DNA of 56,272 nt from Candidatus Avelusimicrobium facis (GCA_900762815.1 CAAFHX010000035.1:1-56272), one strand, 5' to 3'. Counted from the first letter of the stretch, positions 24,152 to 31,768 are shown. Notes: generated by a model from the sequence alone, not told the origin. A program made the numbers and translations.

Positions 24152-24805
24152 ATGAAAAACTTCTCTACGGGCCTTTTAGGCCGTCTATTCCTTAATGCCG
24201 TCACCCCGGAGAGTCGTAGTCCAGGGTCTGTCTTTCATAAAATAAGGAACATAACAGATCCTGGACTAAAACTTTCCAGGATGACCTTATTTTATAACGG
24301 CAAAAAACCAAGTATCTGCTTCGGCGGCTTTACGCTGATTGAATTGTTGGTGGTCGTGCTCATTATCGGCATCCTTGCCGCGGTGGCGCTGCCGCAATAT
24401 CAGGCGGCGGTAACGCGGACTCGCTTGGCGGAATTGCAAATTTTAACCCGGTCTATCAAGGATGCCGAAGAGCGCTACTTTATGGCCAACGGGGAATATA
24501 CCAATGCCTTTAGCGACTTGGATATTTCCTTGCCCGGGACCGGGTTCCCCGACCAAGCAAAAAATTGGAAACCCACCGCCCACACCTTTTGCGTTTTGTC
24601 CGCGCCGAGGGATGTGTATTGCACCAACAGCCGGGGCGGTGCCCTTGTGAGTGCTTGGCAAATTTGGCTGGACCAGGCAACGGGAGCCCCCTACACTCTT
24701 TGCTATGCTTACGAGGAAAATAAAGCAGCGGAAAAAGCCTGCCTGAGCATGGGCGGTGTTTTACGGCACAGCGGAAACGGCATGAAATATTACGCGGTTT
24801 TTTAG
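24152..24805 (+). CDS. Type IV pilin-like protein with a palindromic insertion in its leader
   Basis: 217 aa from the ATG at 24152 (AGGAA ribosome binding site; upstream ATGs lie in the cassette). Cleavage is predicted after Gly59, before FTLIELLVVVLIIGILAAVALPQY, so the leader is 59 aa rather than 11. Codons 11-58 come from an inserted palindromic repeat. The globular part has four cysteines (CVLSAPRDVYC and LCYAYEENKAAEKAC). An internal ATG at 24281 would give a 16-aa leader but lacks a spaced ribosome binding site. It converges on the prenyl synthase gene with a 1-bp gap and no terminator. Confidence 0.8.
   Translation: MKNFSTGLLGRLFLNAVTPESRSPGSVFHKIRNITDPGLKLSRMTLFYNGKKPSICFGGFTLIELLVVVLIIGILAAVALPQYQAAVTRTRLAELQILTRSIKDAEERYFMANGEYTNAFSDLDISLPGTGFPDQAKNWKPTAHTFCVLSAPRDVYCTNSRGGALVSAWQIWLDQATGAPYTLCYAYEENKAAEKACLSMGGVLRHSGNGMKYYAVF
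24182..24325 (+). repeat. In-frame palindromic element inside the third pilin leader
   Basis: 144 nt. Left hairpin ACCCCGGA / TCCAGGGT with 9-nt loop GAGTCGTAG (24203-24227). Right hairpin ATCCTGGA / TCCAGGAT with 9-nt loop CTAAAACTT (24258-24282). Imperfect 12-bp inverted repeat TCATAAAATAAG / CTTATTTTATAA (24235-24246, 24286-24297). Same insertion codon as in pilin 1 and a shared protein ending KKP.IC.G. Confidence 0.75.
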
Positions 24806-24806
24806 G

Positions 24807-25811
24807 TTATTTGTTTAGCTTGCTTTGAAGCCACGTATTGAACAGCGTGTTGCTCAGCAAAATAAGAGGCGTCAAACAGAAGGTGCCGTAAATGCGCGCG
24901 CGGGGGATTTTTACGCGGCGGCCCGGGTCCAACAAAGCCGGCTCTACCGCAATTTTATTTAATGTGTCCGCCGCCCACAGCGCCGGCCACGCCACGGCGG
25001 CACGATGGGCCGGTTGTGTTTTGGGCAGGGCGCCATAAAAGAGTTTGGCGTACTGCAATTTTTGGCGGCCCCAACGGATCCAATATTGCTTGACGGGTTC
25101 AAAGCGCGGGCTGTTTTCGGGATGCAGCAAGTCCGTTGCGGTTAATCCGTTTTTTTGGAGTTCTTCTTCGGGGAAGTAGCAGCGGCCGATGCGTAAATCG
25201 CGCGGTAAGTCCCGCAAGATATTGACGATTTGCAAGGCGTCCCCGATGGCTTGTCCCCAGGTCCAAAAATCCGTTTCTTTTATTTTGACGGGCACCGTGT
25301 GCGAAATGAGTTTGCTCCAAAATACGCCCGGCGCCCCGCCCATTAACCGGCAATATTTCTCCAGCTCATCGGCCGAGGGCAAGGCCTGTATTTCTCCTGC
25401 GTTTTCCGGAGGAAAAACCTGCAAATCCGTTTTCATCCCTTCGCACACGGCGTGCACCACGTCTAATGTGATTTGCTTTTGCCACGGCAGTAATTTTTCA
25501 AATGCCTGCAGACACAACGGGAAATTTTTAAGCAGTTGCTCTTCGTATTTATTTTCTGACGCGCCCGAAATTTCCTGCACCAGCTGCGTTTGCTCTTGTG
25601 CTTGCGGGTGGGTAATCATCTGCGCAAAACGTTGAATCCAGTGCAGCCGCCGCATCGGCGGAAGCAAGGCCGTGTCGGCTATGCTGTCTGCGTAGCGGCA
25701 GAGCAAATACGCCACGGCAAAGGTGTCCCGCGCGGCCGGCGGCAGCTGCCGCGCACTTAAATAAAGGCTGCGGGAAGTTTGCTTGAGAAGTTCGTTGAGT
25801 TGGGGTGTCAT
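24807..25811 (-). CDS. Squalene/phytoene synthase family protein, second paralogue
   Basis: 334 aa from the ATG at 25811; the longer reading frame (to 25895) lacks a ribosome binding site and would overlap the divergent promoter. Both aspartate motifs are present: DSIAD at residues 42-46 and DLPRD at 201-205, followed by GRCYFP. A hydrophobic segment near residues 310-330 could anchor it to the membrane. It resembles HpnC/squalene synthases more than the 274-aa paralogue at 2955. Putative promoter TTGTTT-17-TATACT lies 8 nt before ATG, so the leader would be nearly absent. Confidence 0.85.
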   Translation of the reverse strand: MTPQLNELLKQTSRSLYLSARQLPPAARDTFAVAYLLCRYADSIADTALLPPMRRLHWIQRFAQMITHPQAQEQTQLVQEISGASENKYEEQLLKNFPLCLQAFEKLLPWQKQITLDVVHAVCEGMKTDLQVFPPENAGEIQALPSADELEKYCRLMGGAPGVFWSKLISHTVPVKIKETDFWTWGQAIGDALQIVNILRDLPRDLRIGRCYFPEEELQKNGLTATDLLHPENSPRFEPVKQYWIRWGRQKLQYAKLFYGALPKTQPAHRAAVAWPALWAADTLNKIAVEPALLDPGRRVKIPRARIYGTFCLTPLILLSNTLFNTWLQSKLNK

Positions 25812-25832
25812 GTACAAATAGTATAAATTTTC

Positions 25833-25862
25833 TTGACACGAAAAACAAATTTGTGCTAAAAT
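25833..25862 (+). promoter_or_regulatory. Strong promoter of a short transcription unit
   Basis: TTGACA (25833-25838), 18-bp spacer, TAAAAT (25857-25862) preceded by TGTGC. Predicted start at 25869. It is back to back with the 24807-25811 promoter. Confidence 0.85.
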
Positions 25863-25868
25863 CTTTTT

Positions 25869-25970
25869 ATGCAGAAGATGAATTCTCATAAACAAAACCC
25901 GATGATTATTATTTCCGCCCTATTTAACGTGTGGGGTGGCTGTCGGTTTGTTTGCGAGGAAACATTGTAA
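25869..25970 (+). CDS. Candidate 33-codon ORF in a short transcript (leader peptide or chance ORF on an sRNA)
   Basis: ATG is exactly 6 nt after the -10 box, so it would be leaderless like several annotated genes here. The peptide begins MQKMNSHKQN, has a hydrophobic middle (PMIIISALFNVWGG) and ends with two Cys (CRFVCEETL). The transcript would end at the hairpin 26003-26033, giving about 165 nt. No family recognised. It could be a leader peptide controlling readthrough into 26063-26527, an independent small protein, or an incidental ORF on a small RNA. The placement is striking but the coding status is unproven. Confidence 0.4.
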   Translation: MQKMNSHKQNPMIIISALFNVWGGCRFVCEETL

Positions 25971-26002
25971 TACTGTAAACTTATATTTTTGATTTTAAAA
26001 AG

Positions 26003-26033
26003 CCTCGCATTTTTAAAAAGTGCGAGGTTTTTT
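26003..26033 (+). terminator. Intrinsic terminator between the 33-codon ORF and 26063-26527
   Basis: CCTCGCA ... TGCGAGG (26003-26009 / 26021-26027) then T6; an A5 run before the stem can extend it. It sits 30 nt upstream of the next gene, a position suited to attenuation. Confidence 0.85.
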
Positions 26034-26062
26034 AATTTTAAATAAATCGGAGGAACAAAGAA

Positions 26063-26527
26063 ATGAAAAAAGTAATCATCACTGTCTGCGCGGTAGTAGC
26101 CGCTGCAGCTGCCGCTCAGGCCCAGGGGGTCGCGCGGGACGTTAACTACTTCGGCCGGGAATACTTGGCCATGAAGGCGCAAGAAAGCAAACAAGAAGCC
26201 CGCCAAACGCAGGCGATAGAAAAAGCGGTCCGCAAAGCGGCCGAAAAACAGCGCCACCAGCAGATGTTAGCCGCCAAGGCTGCCCAACCGGCCCAGACCA
26301 CGAAAAAAGCCGCTGCGGCAAAACCGGCCAAAGATACGGCTAAAAAAGCTGCCGCTGCCAAACAGTCTGCGAAAAAAGCCAAACCGGCTGCGAAGAAAAC
26401 CCAAGAAAGAACTTTGGGCCAAAAAATATTGGCGTTTTTCGGTGGCAGATATGAATGGGAGTCGGAAGAGGACTACCATCACCGCATTATGAATATGCGC
26501 TACGCGGCCAACCAGCCGTTTAAATAA
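26063..26527 (+). CDS. Exported Lys/Ala-rich low-complexity protein
   Basis: 154 aa. Signal peptide MKKVIITVCAVVAAAAAAQA. Residues about 60-115 are a run of AKKAAAAK/KPA-type repeats resembling histone-H1 tails, and residues 116-154 form a separate end domain (LGQKILAFFGGRYEWESEEDYHHRIMNMRYA). Strong ribosome binding site GGAGGA 10 nt before ATG. It has no clear promoter of its own, so it may depend on readthrough from 25869. Basic exported tails can bind DNA, polyanionic polysaccharide or peptidoglycan; none can be shown. No family recognised. Confidence 0.65.
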   Translation: MKKVIITVCAVVAAAAAAQAQGVARDVNYFGREYLAMKAQESKQEARQTQAIEKAVRKAAEKQRHQQMLAAKAAQPAQTTKKAAAAKPAKDTAKKAAAAKQSAKKAKPAAKKTQERTLGQKILAFFGGRYEWESEEDYHHRIMNMRYAANQPFK

Positions 26528-26553
26528 ATTTCCCAAAAGGGAAGAAAGGGTAC

Positions 26554-26584
26554 AAGAGGCGGTCCGTACGGGCCGCCTCTTTTG
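26554..26584 (+). terminator. Terminator after the Lys/Ala-rich protein
   Basis: AAGAGGCGG ... CCGCCTCTT (26554-26562 / 26573-26581) with a self-complementary CCGTACGG loop, then TTT. Confidence 0.85.
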
Positions 26585-26627
26585 TCAGTAAATCCTCGGG
26601 CTAAAAGGTCCGGGGCTTTCTATCGGG

Positions 26628-27071
26628 TTATTTCTGTAAGGTTTTTTGAATGATTTTTTCGGCTTGCCGGTCCATTTCCGCGCGGTCGGCCGGGGCATGG
26701 TCGTCCATGCCGCTTAAATGCAGGCAGCCGTGTACGGCGTACATCATCATTTCTTGCAGGAACGTGTGCCCAAAGGTGCGGGCATTTTTACGTGCCACCG
26801 GGTAGCACACATACACATCCCCAAAGGCCCACGGCATGCCGATATCAAACGGCGGCCGCGGATGATTAAAGGAAATGACGTCGGTTACATAATGGTGCCC
26901 CAGATAAGTTTTGTTGACGCGCAGGATTTCTTTTTCATCTACAAAGATGATGTTTACTTCGGCTTTTTCTTGGGCAAACTTTTTAAGCGCGGCGGCGCAG
27001 GCCGTTTGGAACAGCCCGGTGCGGCGCAAATGTTTAGGGACGTCTGTTTGATAAAAAATACGGAGGTTCAT
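26628..27071 (-). CDS. ybeY: Endoribonuclease YbeY
   Basis: 147 aa from the ATG at 27071, which overlaps the phoH stop by 4 nt. Metal-binding motif HGCLHLSGMDDH (three His plus Asp) near residue 115, preceded by VNIIFVDEKEILRVNKTYLGHHYVTDVISFN. YbeY takes part in 16S rRNA 3'-end maturation and 70S quality control. The phoH-ybeY pairing is widespread and supports both calls. Confidence 0.95.
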   Translation of the reverse strand: MNLRIFYQTDVPKHLRRTGLFQTACAAALKKFAQEKAEVNIIFVDEKEILRVNKTYLGHHYVTDVISFNHPRPPFDIGMPWAFGDVYVCYPVARKNARTFGHTFLQEMMMYAVHGCLHLSGMDDHAPADRAEMDRQAEKIIQKTLQK

Positions 27072-28012
27072 TTTTCCGCCTTGGACGCTTTTTTGTCCCA
27101 TTTTTCATACGCGTGCAAAATATTTTTTACCAACGGATGGCGCACCACGTCTTCGGGCCCAAAGCCGGCAAAAGCCACGCCGCTGACACCCTTTAAAATT
27201 TTAGGCAGTTGCAAAAGGGCGCTGAGGTTTTTTTGCGGCAGATCAATTTGGGTCAAATCTCCGTTGACAATCATCTTAGAGCCCACCCCCATGCGTGTAA
27301 GAAACATCTTCATTTGCGCCGGCAACGTGTTTTGCGCTTCGTCCAAAATGATGAACGCTTTTTCCAAGGTGCGCCCGCGCATATACGCCAGCGGCGCGAT
27401 TTCCAAAATATTGCCGTATTTCAACGCGCGGAATTTTTCCACCCCCAGCATGGCGTAGAACGCGTCATAAATGGGGCGCAGGTAGGGGTCGGTTTTCTCG
27501 TTGATGTCCCCCGGCAAAAAGCCCAGCTTTTCCCCGGCTTCCACGATGGGGCGCGTTACAATGATGCGCTCCACCAGCCCCAGCTCCAGCGCGCGCAACG
27601 CACACGCGCAGGCCAAAAAGGTTTTCCCGGTGCCCGCCGGGCCGACGGAGACCAGCAAATCATGGTCAAAAACGGCCTCAATATAGTTCTTTTGGTTTTC
27701 CGTGCGCGCCTCTATGGGGCGGGCGTTTTCCGGGCGGAAAATGATGTTGTCCTTAAACGGAGTCCGGTCCAAAACGGGGGCTTCCGGCTTAATTTTGGCG
27801 GCCATTTCCAAGGTCTTTTTTAAGCGGGCCAGCGCTTTGTCCAGGCGCGCGTGCGTGCCTTTTAAAGAGAGCACAGCCCCTTGGCCGTCCTCGGCATATT
27901 GGACGGCAATATCTATTTTAAATTCTTTTTCCAAGGCGCGCAGCTTGCGGTCCTGCGGGCCCAGCGCCAGCAGGATTTCGTCCTGGTCGCGTAAAATCAG
28001 TTTTTTAATCAT
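27068..28012 (-). CDS. phoH: PhoH-like ATPase
   Basis: 314 aa from the ATG at 28012; the longer frame to 28123 runs through the glgC terminator and is rejected. N-terminal KH-like segment (QYAEDGQGAVLSLKGTHARLDKALARLKK), then the P-loop SVGPAGTGKTFLACACALRALE at about residue 140, RIIVTRPIVEAGEKLGFLPGDI, Walker B AFIILDEAQNTLPAQMK and MIVNGDLTQIDLP. Predicted RNA-related ATPase working with YbeY. A TATAAT box 7 nt before ATG predicts an almost leaderless mRNA; the box is fused to the T-tract of the glgC terminator. Confidence 0.94.
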   Translation of the reverse strand: MIKKLILRDQDEILLALGPQDRKLRALEKEFKIDIAVQYAEDGQGAVLSLKGTHARLDKALARLKKTLEMAAKIKPEAPVLDRTPFKDNIIFRPENARPIEARTENQKNYIEAVFDHDLLVSVGPAGTGKTFLACACALRALELGLVERIIVTRPIVEAGEKLGFLPGDINEKTDPYLRPIYDAFYAMLGVEKFRALKYGNILEIAPLAYMRGRTLEKAFIILDEAQNTLPAQMKMFLTRMGVGSKMIVNGDLTQIDLPQKNLSALLQLPKILKGVSGVAFAGFGPEDVVRHPLVKNILHAYEKWDKKASKAEK

Positions 28013-28028
28013 TGTTTTTATTATATAA

Positions 28029-28057
28029 AAAAGGCGGCCTGTTTCAGACCGCCTTTT
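28029..28057 (-). terminator. Terminator of glgC, abutting the phoH promoter
   Basis: AAAAGGCGG ... CCGCCTTTT with an inner CTG/CAG pairing. On the minus strand the T-run continues into TATATAAT, the presumed phoH -10 box (28020-28025). Confidence 0.85.
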
Positions 28058-28070
28058 GAAGTACAAGAGC

Positions 28071-29282
28071 TTAGAGAAATTTGCTCTTTCCGCGCGGGAT
28101 GACCACAATGCCCGACGGGTCAATATAGTAGCGTTGGGCGTCGGCCTGTTGGTCCAGACCGATGGTTTGCCTCGGCAGAATGGTGTTGAAGCGGTCTATG
28201 ATGACCCTTTTGAGCTTGGCCCCTTGTTTGATTTCGCACGAGTCCATAATCACGCAGCCGTCCAATTCGGCCCCGTCGTGTACAACTACATTGTTGGCCA
28301 AAACGCAATTTTTTATTTTGGCTTTGGGGTGAATGACGCAGCCGTTGCTGATCATGCTGTTAAACACTTCCCCTCCCAAATATTTGGTAGGCGGCACGCG
28401 GAAGGCGGAGGTATTGATAGGCCATTGGGGATTGTCTAAATCCAGCTTGGGCTTGGGGCCCAGCAGGTCCATGTTGGTTTGCCAAAAGGACTCTATCGTA
28501 CCCACGTCGCGCCAATAACCTTGCTCTTCGTAGGGTTTGGCCCCGGGCAGCGTTTGGCTTTGGAAATCATAGGCAAAGGTGCGGTGGTCGGTCAAAATTT
28601 TGGGCAAGATATGCTTGCCAAAATCCAAGGCCGGCACGTCGCAAAAGCGCTTTTGCAGCACTTGCAGCAGCACATCGGTGTTAAAAATGTAATTGCCCAT
28701 GGAGGCATACGCGGCCTTGGTGTTGCCGGGGATATGGCGGGGCTTTTGGGGCTTTTCGTCAAATTGGATGATGCGGTGATTATCATCCGTGCCCAAAATG
28801 CCGAAAGAGGACGCGTCTTTGATGGACACAGTGTTGGCCGCCACGGTTACGTCGGCATGGTTCTTGAGGTGGAAATCAATCATCTGCCGCACGTCCATGC
28901 GGTAAATGTGGTCCGCGCCGAAGATCGCCACCAAGTCCGGTGCAAACTCTTTGACCAAATTGATGTTTTGGCGTACAGAGTCTGCCGTGCCCCGGTACCA
29001 AATTTCCCCCAGGCGCATTTGCGGCGGCACGCAGGTCAGGAAATGATCCGGGATGAGCCCTTCCGTGCGCCAGGTGGTGCGCAAATATTCAATTAAACTT
29101 TGCGACAAATACTGCACCAACACGTAGGAAGAAAAGATCCCCGAGTTGACGAAATTGGACAGCACAAAATCCACGATGCGGTACTTCCCTCCGAACGGCA
29201 CCGAAGGCTTAGAACGGTCCTTGGTCAGCGGATAGAGCCGTTCGCCCTTGCCGCCGGCCATAATCATGCCTAGCACTCTCAT
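28071..29282 (-). CDS. glgC: Glucose-1-phosphate adenylyltransferase
   Basis: Makes ADP-glucose for glycogen synthesis. About 403 aa. Nucleotidyltransferase signature MAGGKGERLYPLTKDRSKPSVPFGGKYRIVDFVLSN. Then QYLSQSLIEYL, WYRGTADSVRQN, DHIYRMD, the glucose-1-P site (FDEKPQKP), and MGNYIFNTDVL. C-terminal left-handed beta-helix (VFNSMISNGCVIHPKAKIKNCVLANNVVVHDGAEL). I take the ATG at 29282, 5 nt after GAGGGG; a GTG two codons upstream (29288) is also possible. No other glycogen gene is in the window. Confidence 0.95.
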   Translation of the reverse strand: MRVLGMIMAGGKGERLYPLTKDRSKPSVPFGGKYRIVDFVLSNFVNSGIFSSYVLVQYLSQSLIEYLRTTWRTEGLIPDHFLTCVPPQMRLGEIWYRGTADSVRQNINLVKEFAPDLVAIFGADHIYRMDVRQMIDFHLKNHADVTVAANTVSIKDASSFGILGTDDNHRIIQFDEKPQKPRHIPGNTKAAYASMGNYIFNTDVLLQVLQKRFCDVPALDFGKHILPKILTDHRTFAYDFQSQTLPGAKPYEEQGYWRDVGTIESFWQTNMDLLGPKPKLDLDNPQWPINTSAFRVPPTKYLGGEVFNSMISNGCVIHPKAKIKNCVLANNVVVHDGAELDGCVIMDSCEIKQGAKLKRVIIDRFNTILPRQTIGLDQQADAQRYYIDPSGIVVIPRGKSKFL

Positions 29283-29304
29283 AGCCACCCCTCTGTTGTG
29301 TAAA

Positions 29305-29991
29305 TTACGCCGCGCCTAAAGGCAAGCTTTTGTTTAGCGCTTCAAAGGCTTCCCAGGACCACGGCATTTTTTCTTTAAAAATTTGGGCAATCGCGTCGGC
29401 ATAGACGCGGATTTCGTATTGGGCGTGTCCGTCTTGGCGCAGCTGCAAAAAATTCAGCAGGCTGCGGGCATTGACGCTCCAATAAAATTGCGTGTACTGA
29501 CACACCGGCAGCACGCCGCGGGCCATTTCCCGGCTGACGCCGGCTTCAATGAGTTGGTTGTAGGCGGCGAAGGATGCTTCCACGCTGTCTTCATACACTT
29601 TGCGCAGGGCGGCATCGTCCAAGTTCGCTTCTACGGAGCCTTGGCGGTTTTTGATGTCCTGGCCACGGAAGTGCGAGGGGATATAAAATTCGTCTTTTAC
29701 TTGGGTATAGCGCGCGCTGATTTCGTTAAAGGAGCCCCAGCGGTGGCGCATCCATTGGCGCGCCACATAAATAGGGCAGCACACGTGGAATTGAAAATAA
29801 CAATGTTCAAAGGGGGTGTGGTGGCGGTGCTCCAAGAGGTATTTAATCAGCCCCTTGTCGCGCTCTTCGCCTTTGGATACGCCGCCAAAGGAGACGCGGG
29901 CCGAGCTGACTACGCGGTTATCGCTGCCCATAAAGTCCACCAAGCGGATAAAGCCTTTGTCCAACAAATGAATGGTATTTTCGTTTTCCAC
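29305..29991 (-). CDS. thyX: FAD-dependent thymidylate synthase ThyX
   Basis: Methylates dUMP to dTMP with methylene-tetrahydrofolate, FAD and NADPH. 228 aa. The ThyX motif RHRWGSFNEISARY is near residue 80, with HHTPFEH upstream and LLNFLQLRQDGHAQYEIR downstream. The start codon is GTG, with GAGGAG 7 nt upstream. Using ThyX rather than ThyA means tetrahydrofolate is not oxidised to dihydrofolate, which fits low dependence on DHFR. FolD (44644-45510) would supply methylene-tetrahydrofolate. Confidence 0.96.
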   Translation of the reverse strand: MENENTIHLLDKGFIRLVDFMGSDNRVVSSARVSFGGVSKGEERDKGLIKYLLEHRHHTPFEHCYFQFHVCCPIYVARQWMRHRWGSFNEISARYTQVKDEFYIPSHFRGQDIKNRQGSVEANLDDAALRKVYEDSVEASFAAYNQLIEAGVSREMARGVLPVCQYTQFYWSVNARSLLNFLQLRQDGHAQYEIRVYADAIAQIFKEKMPWSWEAFEALNKSLPLGAA

Positions 29992-30007
29992 GGTTGCACT
30001 CCTCGTA

Positions 30008-31351
30008 TTATCTGTAAATTTCGGTCAAAATGGTTTGCCCGCCCGAGACCACCTGCGGGACCAAAATGCCACGGGCCGTGCACGAAGTGTCATAAACAAA
30101 ACCGTTTAAGGGCAGGGTTTCTTGCACGTCCAAAACGCCATTTTCATACGTCAAAAAATGAAGTTTGCTGCTGCTGTACTGGCCAAACTGCTCGGAAAGC
30201 AGCCCCAGCTTGCCTACATTTTCCACCCCTGCCAGCGTGGCGCGGCCCGCCGGGCCGTATGCTTGCAAGGAGGGATAAAAAGAAATGATGTCCTGTTTAT
30301 ATTTTACACGATTTGCCGCCTTGGCGAAAAGGGCCGGGCTTTCGGCGGGTTTGCCGTTGCGCAGCGTCAGGCGGATCCGTCCGTTTTTAAGCGTAGAGAG
30401 CACATTGGGCGCTTGGGCGGACTGCACCGGGTAAAAATTCATCCCGCTCAGCCAGCTGCCCCGGGTGGCAAAGGCCTTTTCGCCCAAGCTGAATTTGCCG
30501 TTTTTGTATCGTAACAGACGGCCGTCCCCCGCTTTGCTGCCGCCCGTGAAAGGCTTTTGCGCGTAGAGCTTTTTTTGCCCGGCGCAACCCATTTCTTTTA
30601 CAAAATACGGCAGCGTGGCCACCGGCTTAAATTCATGATCGGTTACTTCATATACCCGGGTGGAGATTTGGGCTTTGTTTTCATCATACACCGTCACAAA
30701 AAGCTGGGCTTGTCCCGCTCCCGTCAGGTCCGCTGCGGACAGGGCCAGCGGTTTTTGGCCCCGGGGCAATTTGTGTTCGGCGCGCAGGCGCAGCGCGCCC
30801 TCTTCCGGGCTGTAGAGCTGCAGGATGCCCGTGCGGTCCGCCAAGGCGATTTCCTCTCCGGGCAAGGCGCTCAAATCCGCCTCTACGGCGCTGATGACTT
30901 CCCGCTCCAGCACGGGATATTTTTTCATTTTCCGGGTGGAAAGGGGTTGCGCGGCGGTAGCATTTTGCGTTGCCTTATCGTCGGCTGTTGCTGTGGCGCG
31001 GGTCGGCGCGGTCTGCACTGCGGCGGTAATGACGGCCTCTTGGCCCAGAGAATATTTTGCTGCGTACGGCAGCTCCCCCACGGCATAGAGCGGTTGCACC
31101 TCTACGATGCGCCCCTCGGGGGAATAGTGGTACACGTCGCCAAGTTCCTTGCCCGTTTTGGGGTTGACCAGTTTTTCCGTGGCCGTGATGATTTTAAAGC
31201 TGTCTCCGACGGATACGTTGCGGTTGAATTCTGAAATGTCCAAATAAATTTTGGCGCCGTCTTGTTTGACTACGCTGACCTGCGCCAACGCGCAGGGAGA
31301 AAAACCCACCGCCAAAGCGGCGCACAACAGGAATTGAAAGGATATTTTCAT
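30008..31351 (-). CDS. Exported protein of unknown function
   Basis: 447 aa from the ATG at 31351, which begins the signal peptide MKISFQFLLCAALAVGFSPCALA. Residues about 25-110 (VVKQDGAKIYLDISEFNRNVSVGDSFKIIT ... NPKTGKELGDVYHYSPEGRIVEVQPLYAVGEL) resemble the small beta domain of FlgT-like C-termini, which bind at cell-surface machines. A Thr/Ala-rich linker follows (about 110-140). The rest looks like a beta-propeller-like series (VEADLSALPGEEIALADRTGILQLYS; SAADLTGAGQAQLFVTVYD), with FG-GAP flavour but no calcium motif that I can call. Minus-strand TGC-TATACC box 8 nt before ATG. Divergent from mazG. Confidence 0.6.
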   Translation of the reverse strand: MKISFQFLLCAALAVGFSPCALAQVSVVKQDGAKIYLDISEFNRNVSVGDSFKIITATEKLVNPKTGKELGDVYHYSPEGRIVEVQPLYAVGELPYAAKYSLGQEAVITAAVQTAPTRATATADDKATQNATAAQPLSTRKMKKYPVLEREVISAVEADLSALPGEEIALADRTGILQLYSPEEGALRLRAEHKLPRGQKPLALSAADLTGAGQAQLFVTVYDENKAQISTRVYEVTDHEFKPVATLPYFVKEMGCAGQKKLYAQKPFTGGSKAGDGRLLRYKNGKFSLGEKAFATRGSWLSGMNFYPVQSAQAPNVLSTLKNGRIRLTLRNGKPAESPALFAKAANRVKYKQDIISFYPSLQAYGPAGRATLAGVENVGKLGLLSEQFGQYSSSKLHFLTYENGVLDVQETLPLNGFVYDTSCTARGILVPQVVSGGQTILTEIYR

Positions 31352-31387
31352 ATAATAATGGTATAGCATTTTTGCCGGAGGCCGACA

Positions 31388-31768
31388 ATGGAAAAAAATT
31401 TTGACGACTTAAAACAAACTATCGCTGCCCTGCGCGGGCCCGGGGGGTGCCCGTGGGATAAAAAGCAAACGCACGAGAGTTTGATTGTATGTTTGCAAAA
31501 CGAAAGCCAAGAGTTAATAGACGCCATTCATCACCAAGACGATGAAAATATGAAAGAGGAATTAGGCGATGTATTGCTGCAGGTGCTCATGCACGCGCAA
31601 ATTGCGGCCGAAGAGGGCAAATTTACGATAGAGGACGTCATGGCCTATTTAGACGATAAACTGCACCGCCGCCACCCGCATGTCTTTGGCGATAAAAGAG
31701 CCGCTACGCCCGAAGAAGCACTGGCCCTGTGGAAAGAAATGAAAAAGAAAGAACGCCAAGGGAAATAG
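31388..31768 (+). CDS. mazG: MazG-type nucleoside triphosphate pyrophosphohydrolase, single domain
   Basis: 126 aa. LRGPGGCPWDKKQTHESLIVCLQNESQELIDAI gives the CPWD motif and the first Glu-Glu metal site; EELGDVLLQVLMHAQIA gives the second (EE..D). Ends with the family segment RRHPHVFGDKRAATPEEALALWKEMKKKE. E. coli MazG has two such domains; this is one. Hydrolyses NTPs to NMP and PPi, probably house-cleaning. Ribosome binding site GGAGG 7 nt before ATG. Confidence 0.93.
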   Translation: MEKNFDDLKQTIAALRGPGGCPWDKKQTHESLIVCLQNESQELIDAIHHQDDENMKEELGDVLLQVLMHAQIAAEEGKFTIEDVMAYLDDKLHRRHPHVFGDKRAATPEEALALWKEMKKKERQGK

